In this document: piece by piece, positions 34,605-47,003 of the stretch
How the letters are laid out: each line of letters opens with the position of its first letter
Numbering within the stretch: position 1 is the stretch's first letter
Assembly (NCBI GenBank): GCA_040954595.2
Contig: CM082578.2
Location: 5,518,001 to 5,582,000, forward strand
Direction of reading: 5' to 3'
From: Balanoglossus misakiensis
Taxonomy: Eukaryota > Hemichordata
DNA: 64,000 nucleotides
Translations under genes and position numbers: made by a program
Notes under the pieces: model-generated
Database searches by the model: none
What the model saw: only the letters and a program-made list of their open reading frames with translations
What the model was told of the DNA's origin: nothing

Positions 34605-37600
34605 ATGGCAGACGACAAAGTTGTTGTGCGGGGTCGGGGACGACCGAAAAAATCCCCGAGCAAGAAATTTTCACGTGCAACGTACGAAAAATTAAGAAGA
34701 AGAAAACGCATTGTGCTGTCCGAGTCTGTATATTTATCCTGGAGAAGTATCAAACAATCTTCGAGCCGTTTTCACCGTGTTTCGGACAGCGATTTTGCAG
34801 GTTTACTTCTGCGGTCTTTCACCTTGACGTAAGTACATGTACATAGTACCTCCGTAGAATACGAGAGAAAACGGCCCCACAACGAAGACTTCCTCGAAAC
34901 GAAAAATAAGGCCTTTATACGAACTGAAATCGTCCCTTTATAACCTCAGCTTCTTGTCGATTTTTATTTATTTATTTTTATTTTATTTTTTTGCTGGCGC
35001 AGAGACACTCGATCACTGTCAGGTAATCGTGTGAAGGCTATGTCGGCACCGTACCCGAACTATCGCTAGGGATCACTGCCAATTTGTACAATTTTTGTAC
35101 ATCTTTTTGAAATTTGTTTCAATCGCAGCCTGCCTCCACGAGCACGTTGAAGCTTTTCTCTCTTTTCATGCTCTTCCGGAGACGTAGCGTGAGGCCATAT
35201 ATATGCGTGAGACCGTCTTCGTTGTGGGGCCTTTTCAACACCCTCCTTATTCTATACTGTATAAGTCGATCGTTGCGTCGTCAACATGTTAGCTGTTCAC
35301 GAAGTTTGAGGTTTCGGCAAGTTTTGTGTAGACAGTAAAATCTAGTGTGCCCAGAACGTTATTTTTTTCCATTTTATACCAGGTTGTTTCACGTCACCAT
35401 GGCAACGGTATAAACTTCTAGGCCCTATTGTTATCCTTGGCTATACTGCTTGGAGCCATACGAGCTTATATTTATACTGGGATAGGGCCAGTACTAGTTC
35501 TGCAGTACGTACCCTTGTTTGATCCATAGTGGCTTTCCAGTACATTTATTTGATCTTGCATTTTATATATGTTTTTGTCAATTATTCTCTTGTAGGCATC
35601 CCGACACTTGTAAAATGTCAACTCCAGTAAGTAGTGCCAGAGGAAAGCCACAAATACTTACACCGAGGCAACTGTTTCCCGATAATTTGTCCCCTATACG
35701 CAATGAAAGGTAAGTGAAGAAAATATAACTTTTTGTATCTTGTTAAATTGTAAGGTGGTACTATTTCAGTTATAACTAGAAAAAAAATATATAGAAAAGT
35801 GAATGTTTTTCATGTTTTACATGTGTCATGAAGCGACGTCTTGTTCTGGGAAATGACTGCATTCTGTGGATCTATACCATACTATATCTATAGAAATAAT
35901 GTCTCCAAATGTCTACAACCCATGAATTTATCAGCTAAGCTGGTAAATTTGAACTATAAGATATATCTGCCTGTCATATTATGCATGACCTTAGTTGCCA
36001 TATGACCTTTACTGTATGTTTGATTTGCTATACATTTATTTCTATAGTGAAAAAGTTGATGTCTATATTAATCTACAGCAATATTGAGTATGCTGCATCC
36101 ACACAGTCGAGTGCTGACCCAGTCACTGACACTATTGCACATAATAGTAATAGTCTTGTGGAGAGTGGCATCAATTTAGAGTGGGCAATGGCAAATGGTC
36201 AAACTAACAGAGATATTGTTGTTGAAGTTTGTGAGACTGATTCATGTCAGAAACAGGTTGATAATCATGTTGATAGTGGTGCTGGCTCTGACAGTGATAC
36301 AGATGTTGATCCTCCTGAATTACTGGCTATGGATGAGATTTGTTCTGATGACAGTGGTAGTGAAGGTGATGCTGATTTGGAGTTGTCTATTGTTGATGAT
36401 CTTGCGGAAACTGATTTAAGAACCGCTGAGATTGTTTGTGACCAGGGAGGGGGTTTAACACACACACAACAAACCACACAGCCAACACCTGCAATCACAG
36501 TGCCACCCACATGTACACAGCAGAAAGTACACAATTCACAGTCTAGACCAACTCTTTGGCCTCAACAACACATTGGTGATGGTGCTTCGGAATTTTCACA
36601 GGATATTGATACTGAGCATGATTTTGTTGCATCTGAAAGGCTTTTGCCCCCAAATTACCACAATGCAATGGTTACTGATGATTTACTTTGGGAAGAGAAA
36701 CAAGTAGCTGAGAAGCGATTTGTTTGCAATCTGGGAAATCTTCGGAAACTATTTCCAAAACAGTGCCTGGTGAAAGGTTGTAGTCATAATGTAAAGGTTA
36801 CAGAGTACGCAGTTGGTTGTACCGTAGTAATTTGTTGGTTGTGTGAAGTTGGGCACAATGGAGAGTGGGCGTCCTCAGATACGGATGGCAGGTGTTACAC
36901 CAATAATGTGCTTATGGCAAGTTCTATTTTTTTATCAGGGAATAATTATAGAAAATTTTCTTTGTTGTGCCAAGCCTTTAATTTACTTCATGTATCCGAA
37001 TCAACATTCTATCGAATCACCCGTTTATATACTGCTCCAACAATTAATTGGTTTTGGCAAAACACACAAAATATGATGTTTAGTGCACTGGAAGGTTGTG
37101 CGGTGTTTCTGGCAGGGGATGGCAGAAGTGATTCACCTGGATTCTGTGCACAGTATTGCTCGTATACATTTATGGAGAATAGGCTGGGCTATTTATTGCA
37201 TAGTGTTTTGACTGACAAGCGAGAAGTAGCCCTTAAGAGTCCTGTAATGGAAACGCACGCCTTCAAGAAAGGTCTCCTGTTCCTGATGGAAAACTTAAAT
37301 GTTCAGGAAGTAACTACAGATGCTAGTTCACAAATTATGTCTGTGATGAGTAAGTTGTATTATATCTGGTAGTTGGCCATAAGGCTTTGTCAACTGAAAA
37401 TAGATGTATATCTAATAAATTGTTATATACCATTGAAAAACTCTATGTAGGTTGTTTGCTAAAGCAATGAAAAAGATGATTTCCAGCAATCCACATATAT
37501 AATATCATGTAGTTAACTGCCCCAAATAAATTAACAAACATGCATGGCTAATGTAGTTTAATGAATAATTGTCAGGCAAGTCCTGTCAGCACCTAATATT

Positions 37601-39677
37601 CAAGAAATGTATTACTTTAGTTTTTAAGTATAATTAAGGTTACTATCAAATTTTTCGTTGTCCTTATTTTGGTAGTACAAAATGTACAATTGTAGCATGG
37701 TTGTGTTGATTGTACATAAAAATATTGTAGACAGCTGAATTTGGTTTTCTTGTACATGTTTGTTTATTAGGTACATGATTATGTCTCAGTGATGTAATTG
37801 AGAAATAGCATGTTATTGTTTACCCATGCTTTATGTGTGAAACTGACCAGGGAAATGTTACAAATAATATAGCAATATTGAGAAGAGTTAAATTACTTAT
37901 TAACTGTTTTTACATACCGTGTCAATTTCTGCAGTGATAGATAGTGAATTCAATTTTCTGAATGATAGACAGCTGATGCAATTATTTTTTTTCAGAAAAG
38001 GAACCTTTTAGTAAGGTAGAACACCAGCTAGATGTCTGGCATAAGTCAGCCAAAATAAATGCAAAATTGTCAGAGGTATGGTAATAAGAGGTACTTGTGA
38101 GACTTTTTGCATGTAGACCAAGTGGTGGGGAACTAATGGATTAATTGTGTAGTGTGCATTCATCCATCCAGAGCCTTTACTAAGACATAAACTTATTTCA
38201 TTCTAGCTTGGTATTCAATTTTGGTATTGGCCAGTCTGTGACAGTGTCCTATGACATAGGTGTGCATCTCACTTAACTTGTGTCATGGTATGATTTAATA
38301 CAGTCAAAGATGGCTGACACTAGTTGGCCATTTCATTATGATTTTAAAGCCCAACCAGATCATATTTAGATGTACAGCCACAGTTGATAATATGATTGCG
38401 CATACATATCAATATGTTCATTCTGATAGAGATGTGTGTCACTAAATGCGTCCATTATGTTTCAGGCAGCAAATACTAAAGGGAATGCTGATTTGCTGAA
38501 ATGGAAATCAGCCATCCGGAATCACTTCTGGTATAGCTCCCGAACGTGTGGTGGTGATGTTGATGTACTAAAGGTAATTAACTTTCAGTTTGTAAGATAC
38601 AAAACAGCATGCAGCGCATTCTATTATAATAGTCTATCTCTTAATCGTCTTAGAAGTGTTGTCTTATTTATTTTTATCCTTTTTATCTCATATCTGCCAC
38701 AGAACAAATGGACCAGTATCCTACATCATGTGACAGGGACTCATGAATGGTTTGGAGGTGCATGTGATCATGGCCCTATTGATGATTCCACTAAATTACT
38801 TGATGCTGATTCACCACCTATGGAAGCTCTTCGACAGATTGTCATGGACAGAAACCTTCTCAAGTCATTAGTGTACTACACTAAATTTAGGTAATGTACA
38901 TGTAGTTATTATTGTGTCAATTTTTCTGACAGTGATTAAGAGCTTATCAGATAGGTTTATTGTCCGTTGTCATCCTTCTCTCCATTTGTTTGTCAATAAT
39001 CAACTGGTCATACATTTTGTTGAAAATATGAACTGAATTGGCCGAATTATCAAAAGTTAAGAATTACTTGTCAGAATGTTTTGATGTAATAGTCATTGAC
39101 TAAATGAGGCTCTCTAATATGAATATGTACTTGCTCAACAGACATACAGGATACCTTGAATCCTTTCACAACACTTTGCTTATGTATGCATCCAAGAGGA
39201 CATCATATAAGTAAGTATGCAATACACTGACTACACATTATATGTTATTGGTATAGGACTCATGATACATAAAATACTGAAATATAAATGTTCATAACTG
39301 TAATCATTTTAATTTTCCTATGTAGGTATGAAAATATGAAAGCCCGTGTCTTGCTTGCAGCTATCGATCACAATCACCATTTACATCGCACACAAACCCG
39401 AACAAAGGCTGGTGAGCTGAGATATGCCAGAAAGTACAGCAAAAGATCACAGAGGTGGACTGCAGTGCCAGTCAAGGAGACCAAGACACACTCATATCTG
39501 CCGATCCTCACTGCTGTTATCCTGAATAAGAGAAGGACTGATCCCAAGGGGATTAAACAGCCAGCTGTTCTCTCCGAAGACGACCCACGCCATATCGCTC
39601 CATGTATTGCTCCTGTTCCTCCTGTGCAAACATGTGTCATAGTCAATGAGCAAATATCAAGATTTCAAAATAAGTGA
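34605..39677 (+). CDS. Putative DDE-type transposase, 8 exons, 801 residues
   Basis: Exons 34605-34828, 35596-35709, 36079-37349, 37996-38075, 38466-38573, 38703-38890, 39142-39210 and 39326-39677. All introns are GT...AG and phases match throughout, giving 2406 nt with no internal stop. Start is the first ATG. Residues 9-16 (RGRGRPKK) form an AT-hook. An acidic low-complexity stretch follows, at about 170-215. A cysteine cluster around 342-373 (CLVKGC ... CWLCEVGH) may bind zinc. Candidate catalytic acids of an RNase H-fold domain are Asp460 in AGDGRSDSPG, Asp527 in VTTDASSQ and Glu668 in HTGYLESFHN. A conserved-looking DVWHKSAK segment lies between the second and third. Function is inferred from this triad, the DNA-binding motif and the position between terminal repeats. 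I know similar uncharacterised multi-copy proteins from invertebrate and fish genomes, but cannot name the superfamily. Confidence 0.82.
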
Positions 39678-39875
39678 ATCAAGCTGATTCAAATTTTGTG
39701 GGCAAGTCCTTTATGGTCAGGTGATTGAAGTAAGATATTGTAAAAACAAAACAGGTAATTTTTGTTGAAAAGGCCAATTGTCTTTCCAATGTGTTCAAAT
39801 GTATTCTGATAGGCGCAACACTGCAGTGTGGTATTTTCTCTCAAGAGATGTATATCCCCAGATGTAAAGTTTAAC

Positions 39876-39881
39876 AATAAA
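39876..39881 (+). terminator. Polyadenylation signal AATAAA for the transposase gene
   Basis: AATAAA 199 bp after the stop codon, followed by a T-rich stretch (AATGTTTTTTATCAC). It lies before the opposing signal at 40040, so the two convergent transcripts need not overlap. Confidence 0.6.
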
Positions 39882-40039
39882 CCATAATGTTTTTTATCAC
39901 ATTAGTTTTCTCAGTGTTTTCATCATGGATCGCCAAAGTTAGATGCAATGGAAAAGCACAAATATCAAGTTGTCTGACATACCTGTATAACAATGCAAGG
40001 AAACAGACACAAATGACATCATTTTAATGAATGAATAAA

Positions 40040-40045
40040 TTTATT
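40040..40045 (-). terminator. Polyadenylation signal (minus strand) for the ballast-domain gene
   Basis: TTTATT on the plus strand, AATAAA on the minus strand, 209 bp beyond the stop codon at 40254. A mirror arrangement to the signal at 39876. Confidence 0.5.
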
Positions 40046-40253
40046 TTCTTTAAAAGGCAACAACATGGCACAGGAAAAGCACATTTCAAATTTGAATTCA
40101 ATAAAACCAGAACAATCATGCCAAAAAAGACATCTAAAATTAAACTAGTACTTGTGGGATGTGGATATAAAAGTTGTCAAATTTGAACTTCACTGAAATT
40201 ATATTGTTTAACACTGCACTTAGTTTAAAGCTATATTATAAAATAATGCGATT

Positions 40254-42237
40254 TTAATTCCTCCCAGAGTCCCGAAATCCAGTATATTTACCATCTCCAG
40301 AAGGAAATTTATCCCGTATCATCCACACCACACAAGATGGGCACACAACACGGTTACCCTTACCAAGTCTACCGTACTCCCACATAACATACTGACGGTA
40401 CCCAGAATGCCGCATTGAGCGATTGTCATATGTGGGAGTACGTACAAAATCGTATGATCGGCTTGTGATGGCAGTGCGCAAAACTTCACCCATTGAACAA
40501 ACTTGACGACAGTTGGGTGAAAGTGTGATGCAGGATCTCTTCCTACAGCAAGTCATTTCTCTTGCTGTAGGCATAGGCCTACATCTTTGGCACTTACACC
40601 ATTCTGGGACCTTGTGCTGAGTTGGTGGATAGGAAGATGGACCCTGGTCCTGCATTATTGTTTCTGCAATATTTGGATGCTTGTTGAGGATGCTTCTCAA
40701 GACCCCTTTCATTTTTCCCTCATCAAGTGAATCTATATAAGTCTGCAAATAAAATAAAAAAAGCAAAAACGCACAGAAATGAAAATACACTCAAGAATTA
40801 CAATATTATGCCAAAGCAGACAAATTTTGTGTACACAATCAGTGAAAATAAAATTTTCTTATATCTACTTTGTAATTAAATGAGAAAGATCACAGTTCAA
40901 GTATTGAAGATTGATATTCCTGAACCAGGCAATAAATAATTTTCACCTACCTCAACAGTGTCATTCCTTTCGTAGGTGGTCATTTGTCTGTCTTCAGCGT
41001 TTTCAACGGTACTGTCGATTTGTGTAGCCTAGCAGATATAAAAATGAAATTAATTAATTACCATATATTACAAAAAATACTAGTTTATGTCTATATTATA
41101 CTATCTAATGTAACGTATAGGGTACATCAAAGTAAAAACACACTCTCTCTATGTCTGTGTGTGTCTCCCTATCTCCTCCCTCCCAAACACACATACGCTA
41201 CCAATCGTCAAGCACCATCCTTTTCAAGGCTACTAGGCTTGTTTGTGGAAATTGGCCCATTCATGAGCAGAAAACATATGACCCTGAAAGTACCCTAACC
41301 ATTGAATATAACAAAGCCCTAAGCTGTCAACAAACAAACAAAAATGACCATTCTTGTAAACAAACAAACAAAATTTTTTTCTGTTTCTTATATCAATCAA
41401 CAACAAAAACACACTCTACAAATGTGTGCTGGAATACACTGCACAGGTTGATAATAAGTTGATAGAAAACAAATACTTTTATATTAAATTATCATTTTGC
41501 TGAACAGGCTGACCCGGGCATAAATTATGGGTGTTTATCTAGAAACCGTAAAGAAATAACAGTTGCAGGCGAGTCAAAGATGCAACGTATGTATGTACGC
41601 ATACGTCAGTTCAATCTCAGCCATATCGTGACCGTCGCGTCGCGTCGCCGAACGAAAGTGCAAGGCAACAGATACTTTACTTCCTGTGTTTTCACCGACT
41701 GAAAGCAATGAAACTTCCTTCCTACGGTATGATAATACAAATTTTGTTCAAAATAGTGGACTGTGCTATATAAACAATGTCAAACAAAAATGTAAACGAT
41801 GTCTCGAAAAGCGATAACTACCAGGACAGCCGAAGAAGTACGTAGGCTGAGTACGGGGACTGCCTCCGGCCACTGCAGCCGGTAGACAAGCCAAGACTGC
41901 TCGATATGGAAAGTAAACATTCCCTGCGGTGTATCGTTATAGTAACGCTATCGCCAACTAACACACGAAAACATGAAAAATAATCCTGAAATACTATTAA
42001 TGACATCGTACTTACTCTGTTTTTGCACCGATGTTGGTCGCAGCTGCACTGGTCGGGTATGCAGTGCCCGCGTGACGCCTTCTTACACGGACAGCTCCGC
42101 ACACAAGCTCCCTTACAATTACAGACACAGACTGTAACTTCCCCGCAGTCCATTACATTTGAAAATCCTGCTTCGATTTCGCTAAAAATAGATATTGCGG
42201 ACTGTCGCCCACTCTGTTGTTGTTGTTGTTGGTCCAT
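40254..42237 (-). CDS. Cysteine-rich protein with P2X7 C-terminal (ballast) type domain, 3 exons, 262 residues
   Basis: Minus-strand exons 42237-42016, 41028-40951 and 40742-40254. Both introns are GT-AG and phase 0, and the frame is intact. Residues 3-8 are poly-Gln. Residues 31-71 form a dense cysteine cluster (CVCNCKGACVRSCPCKK, then CIPDQCSCDQHRC), suggesting metal binding or DNA binding of a CXC kind. Residues 101-262 carry the pattern of the intracellular C-terminal domain of P2X7 receptors: EWCKCQRCRPMPTAREMTCC at 147-166, a region with a CITLSP and VCSMGEVL run, RHSGYRQYVMWEYGRLGKG at 211-229, then CPSCVVWMIRDKFP. In P2X7 that domain binds zinc and guanine nucleotide. No channel transmembrane segments are present. 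It sits inside the transposon and converges with the transposase gene, so an accessory role in transposition is inferred, not shown. Confidence 0.85.
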
Positions 42238-42324
42238 AGCGGTGTTTAAAAATGGCGCCTTAGCAACAATCAGTCAGACGGCCTTTCACATACGTCACGC
42301 CTCTTTTACCATATATAGAATATG

Positions 42325-42352
42325 CAAATTTCAGGTGACTGTATACCTTTAA
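42325..42352 (-). repeat. Right terminal inverted repeat with TTAA
   Basis: CAAATTTCAGGTGACTGTAT followed by ACCT and TTAA at 42349-42352. Inward reading matches the left end. It lies about 90 bp upstream of the ballast-domain gene start, mirroring the layout at the other end. Confidence 0.85.
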
Positions 42353-45300
42353 AGTGAAAACCTTGTGCGTCTTGCTTTAAAATTCCTTGCCTACAGTATG
42401 GGGTTCTGCCAATCAATAAGAACTATACTAATTATACTAAATGTAAATCTTATTATCCATTTAAAGCTGATACAATGTATCTTTTAATTGTTCTAATTCA
42501 ATGTTCTAATCAAATAAAACAAATCCGTACATTATATTATATAGCTCTATAATTCGTCAGTTGAGCTCTCTAGCAGTCCGATGAAAACAACAGTGTTCTA
42601 CCTACTTATATACAAGACTCCCTGGTCCCCCAAATTTATTCGATTAATCAGTGACGCGCACACACGCAGAAATTGACTTGACAACTTGAAAAAGAAACCA
42701 CTAAAAACGACGTCGCATTAACGCTTAAAGGTACCTCAGCTGACATTACTATTGGGTGCCAAAAGAACGCACGCAATGGCTTAACTTGTACAGCTATGGG
42801 CGTTTTGTCGACTTCGAATGAGGATCAATTAGTACAGGAAGCAACCTTTTCTAGGTCATTGGTTTCCCATACGCAAACAATCCACCATTCTCGGCTTCTT
42901 ACCTTCAGATTACTCACGATTAACTGAACAGTAAGTCTTCGATCATGCTGAAAATATCGAGTAATGCGGTTGTGCGGTTTGATCTTGCATTCCAGCAAAA
43001 CTCTTTTCATTAGACCCTTTATCCGGCAATGGGTTGTTGTGTGGCGTCTGACTCACAGAGGAGTTGTTTTGATGCTAAACACAAATCTGGTAGTTGGAAA
43101 GCTAAATATTTATTGAGGAAATTATTTGTTGTGTCAGTCAATGTATACCATCATCCCCTCAGTGGCGAAACACTTATCTGCTCCATGATGAAGGATTTAA
43201 ATTCCATGGAAACGGAATGGCCAATCAAGATATTTACACAAGGTCCACGGTATAATACTGTACGCAATCGCTAGAGAACATTGTGCTCATGGCTATTTTG
43301 TTTATCAGTGGCATTGATCACTACAGTTAGAAATAATCGCGGTTCGCAAAGGATATTCAGAATAAATTAAATACAAATGAAGGAATAAATTGCAAAACTA
43401 CGATCGCCATACTGATCAAAAGGGGTACTTACAAATTTAAAGCAATTTCTGTTATCTTTTTATGTAATATATTGCGCATGATGCCGTTACTCACTGTCAG
43501 CCTATAATCTCCTAAGATAAGGCAGCGGCTCGGAGAGTATATCATGAAATCGATATTTGAATCGATATTTGAACCCGTGATAAATACTCTTAAATGTGCT
43601 TTAAATATTATGTTAGCTTACCGTACATACTAATTGATTTTAGGAATGTACCGTTATTGTGCCTGGATATTGTTAATTCGAGAAATATCTGAGAATATAT
43701 TTGGAAGATTGATTCCAAACTTCTTTTTGTTAAGTAATTAACCATTCACGTTTTCCATCCTGAGCAAACCTTAGAGTAAGCATACTGGGTTAACGTGTTA
43801 GCTTCTCGATTTGAGGTTATTCTCTTAAAAGACTGAGTTTCCATTCCACTGAATTGAGTAGGTGGCATCAGGTGGTGAATATGTCTGAATATAAAACTGT
43901 ATAAAGACGTGATCTCAGATCCCATAAGATAAATTAATGTTTCAAGTGTGACAGTTTCAGATAAATTGTCACTTATGTGTAATAAGGAAGGGTGTACTCT
44001 ACAGCGAACACTGGCTCCTTCTTACATGATGTGTTTGTTGTTGTCATGTGTATGCTTTGTTCATTGGAAACTAAAGACACTAAAGATCACTTTCTATTTC
44101 AATGTCTGTAGGAACTACAGATTCTGCTCTCGATTAATACTGGTTAGACTTGCTCCCAGTTTATGGATGCGTACGTCAGCCACGAATTCGAAATTTAGCT
44201 CAGTATACCAGATACTGGCTCCAATGAAGCAAATGCACGAACAATCTTGAGAATTTTTATAAAGACCATAAATCACCAAGCAACTAGGGGGCTAGTGTAA
44301 ACATGGATCACTGATGGTCAACAATGCGTCGCCAAAATTTGCTCACGTTTCCGTATCTCCGTTATTGGACAATAAGTAATCAAGGCAACTTAAAATTATA
44401 CTCCCTGAAAAATGAAAATTTAAATTGGGGGCTCACCGTGCAAAATTTTGAATGGAAGAGCAGAGCTGTGTCAAATTGTCTGAAATTCGAAATTCAAAAT
44501 GGCCGCCAATCTCTGAGTTAAGTCTCGGGGGGAAATTTAAAGTACGGTGTTCATGAAAACATGACCATGAACACCATGTTTTCTTCTTTTATTCCAAAAA
44601 GACCCCCACACACTTTACCATGGCAAAGAATTGAAAGGTTAAGAGGAGGTGAAAACAGACGACGAAGAGATCATAAATCGAAATACACCTGCATCAATGT
44701 AATGCCTTACACGTGTACTCTACATAAGCAAAACGCATTAAACTTTATGAACTCTTTAACATTAAAACGAAGCTCTGAAAAATGTTGGTAACATAGTCAT
44801 GTTGCTCGGGTGACAAAGTCGTAAACATATCCTGTCATCGTTTACTTAATTTTTCCCCCAAGGAACTCTCAGATGTATTTTGTTCCCATCAGTGAAATGC
44901 AGTGGGAGGCTTTCTGTTGTGGACGCTTCGGGACGCCACTTTCCCTAAGTTGTCTGGGTGTTGAAAGAGGGACCCTATCGTGGAACGTGGTCAATGGAGA
45001 ACAGTATAATAGACAGTAGTTTGTGGTGCCAGGTACACCGCCTCACCGCGACCTTTTAGAGAGTTCAAACCCCTTAACACCCACTCATGAGTCGGACTGA
45101 ACTTAAAGCGCCTGTCCCTTCTCACTCTGCAAAGGGTGAGTTTGTTTTGTGTTGAGTCTTGCAAGTAATCGAGGTTGCTTCAATCTACATGTAGAACATG
45201 AGACAGTCACTAGGGTCTGACTTGCACTGATGTTAACGATTTGGTATCCGAAGTAGAGTTAAATGAAATGCCCATTACCGAGGGATAATTGTCATATTTG

Positions 45301-45866
45301 TGGCTGTTTTATTCTGTGTCCCCTACCCCGGCGGAGAACTGAACATGTATTATCCTAAGCTTTTTTGCAAGGGGCCACTTTTATGGAGGTGGCACAGCCG
45401 CGCTGAACAGAATCACCGAGACGTCACTGCGTACTTTTCGCCAGTGTAAATCATTCTATCGCAATTACTTATTTACTTATAGGTTTCACAGTGTACTTCA
45501 GCTATGTATATTCTGTAGTATAAATCATGAGGCACCTCTAAATCAACAACAGTTCTTATACATATTTAGGCAATGTGCTCGTCATCCGTAAAGCACCCCC
45601 CTTCTCTCTCTCCCGCTAGGTGAATGCAGAAGGCCAATCCCAAATAATAAACAACCAGTTTTGCATGAGAGTGCATTCGCATAGTTAAATAGAGCACGGG
45701 ATCTCTTGTCACCAACACAGGGTTCTGGCGACCGCAATCCCAAAACATTGTAAAAGCGAAGTGAAGTTTTCACAAGAACAACGGACGTCTTGGACACATC
45801 ATCGTAAAGATCTTACAGGTACACACACGGTAGTGCGATATATTGCTACCCGATCAAATAAGACGC
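42353..45866. other. Intergenic DNA
   Basis: No supported gene. It contains a TTAAAGGTACCTCAGCTGAC word at 42725 (weakly like the transposon end), an A/T-rich block with ATGGCCGCC at about 44500, and a perfect hairpin at 44546-44575. Frames of 60-100 codons have no recognisable domain. Confidence 0.45.
44546..44575. other. Perfect 10-bp stem hairpin
   Basis: GGTGTTCATG at 44546-44555 pairs with CATGAACACC at 44566-44575 across a 10-nt loop. No other feature explains it. It could be a regulatory RNA hairpin, a decayed MITE centre or chance. Confidence 0.5.
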
Positions 45867-46951
45867 ATGAAAATGAAGACCTATATCTTTGCACTGTTCT
45901 TGAGCGTGCTGATCACAGGTAAGGCGTAAATCCTTGCTAAAAGATTTCTGCCTTTACTCCGTGCAGGTACATTGTAACACCGTCAGCAAATCATCGTTGG
46001 GGAACGAGATCTACGCCAATTTGGCCAAAATCTCAAAGGTGTAATATAACCCCTAAATTTAATTTAGTTTGTTTAGCAGCCACAGAATTATGCTAAGGAA
46101 ACTTCGTCGTCATAAGTCCACAAAAATCAGTCTGTATACACACGACGCCCGTCTCTATATCTCCACTATACGAACTATAAAAGTCTGACTTGATCAATGC
46201 AGTGAAGTTATGTCAGTACACAAAAGTTTACGAGAAAAGTCTAAGTGACCTATTTCAAGGGGAACCTTTTGTATGGTTTTTCGTCTTGCATATTTTAAGT
46301 CGTTGTGACCCCGAAGTGTGGCCCTACTTTGGTAAATGTAAAGTGCCTCTATTCAAGTATTCCCGCAAAGGCTGTTTAACAGTGCGGACACAAGGTATAG
46401 GCGTTCAACTTAGAGAACGAGCGTCCACAAAGCATTTGGGGTACAACAACGCACTGAATCCGACAGAAGTCATACTCATAACAACGGGCTTGGTCAATTT
46501 TGTCCTGCCTTGGAAATAAGTTATGGTTATGGCACTATGGTCAATTTGCCCTTCTCCAATTTATTCACGGCGTGGATTTACATTGGTGAGGAGCGGATAT
46601 ATTGAGGATTCTGAAAGTTGATGTTTACTTTTCTATTTCCCTCCAGAGTCCTGTGTTGCAGACCCAACTGATCCACCAACACCACCAGCACCTACATGTA
46701 GCCATGGCTGCATGAACGGCGCTCCCTGTGAATGGCCGGGATATGGAGATGAATATCATTGTCAGTGTCCCGAAGGTTTCACCGGGGTATTCTGCGAAAC
46801 AGGTATAAAGCCAATTTAATGTCTAACACGCAGACTGCCAGTTTAGTCTCCTGATGAGTCCAGTGACTCCCAAAACAACGTTGTAGTGATTACACCGCCT
46901 TATATTTCTCCAACCTTACTTTGCATAGATACATACATAGATACATACATG

Positions 46952-47003
<52 letters not shown>

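Larger units (their letters stand above)
34469..42352. mobile_element. Complete TTAA-flanked DNA transposon with two convergent genes
   Basis: The left end is TTAA followed by AGGTATACGGTCACCTGAA (34469 on). The right end is the inverted match GTGACTGTATACCT followed by TTAA (to 42352). Reading the right end inward gives AGGTATACAGTCACCTGAAA, so the terminal repeats match at all but one substitution and one extra A over about 24 bp. TTAA on both sides is a candidate 4-bp target duplication. TTAA is also used by piggyBac and some Sola elements, but the encoded proteins do not look like piggyBac transposase as I know it. The 7.9-kb interior carries a plus-strand DDE-like transposase gene and a minus-strand ballast-domain gene, both with intact frames. 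Everything a self-mobilising element needs therefore appears present. Confidence 0.85.

Noticed and set aside
35981-36078. Start of the large transposase frame at 35981
   Set aside because: This part is intron 2; the acceptor at 36078 restores phase with the upstream exons.
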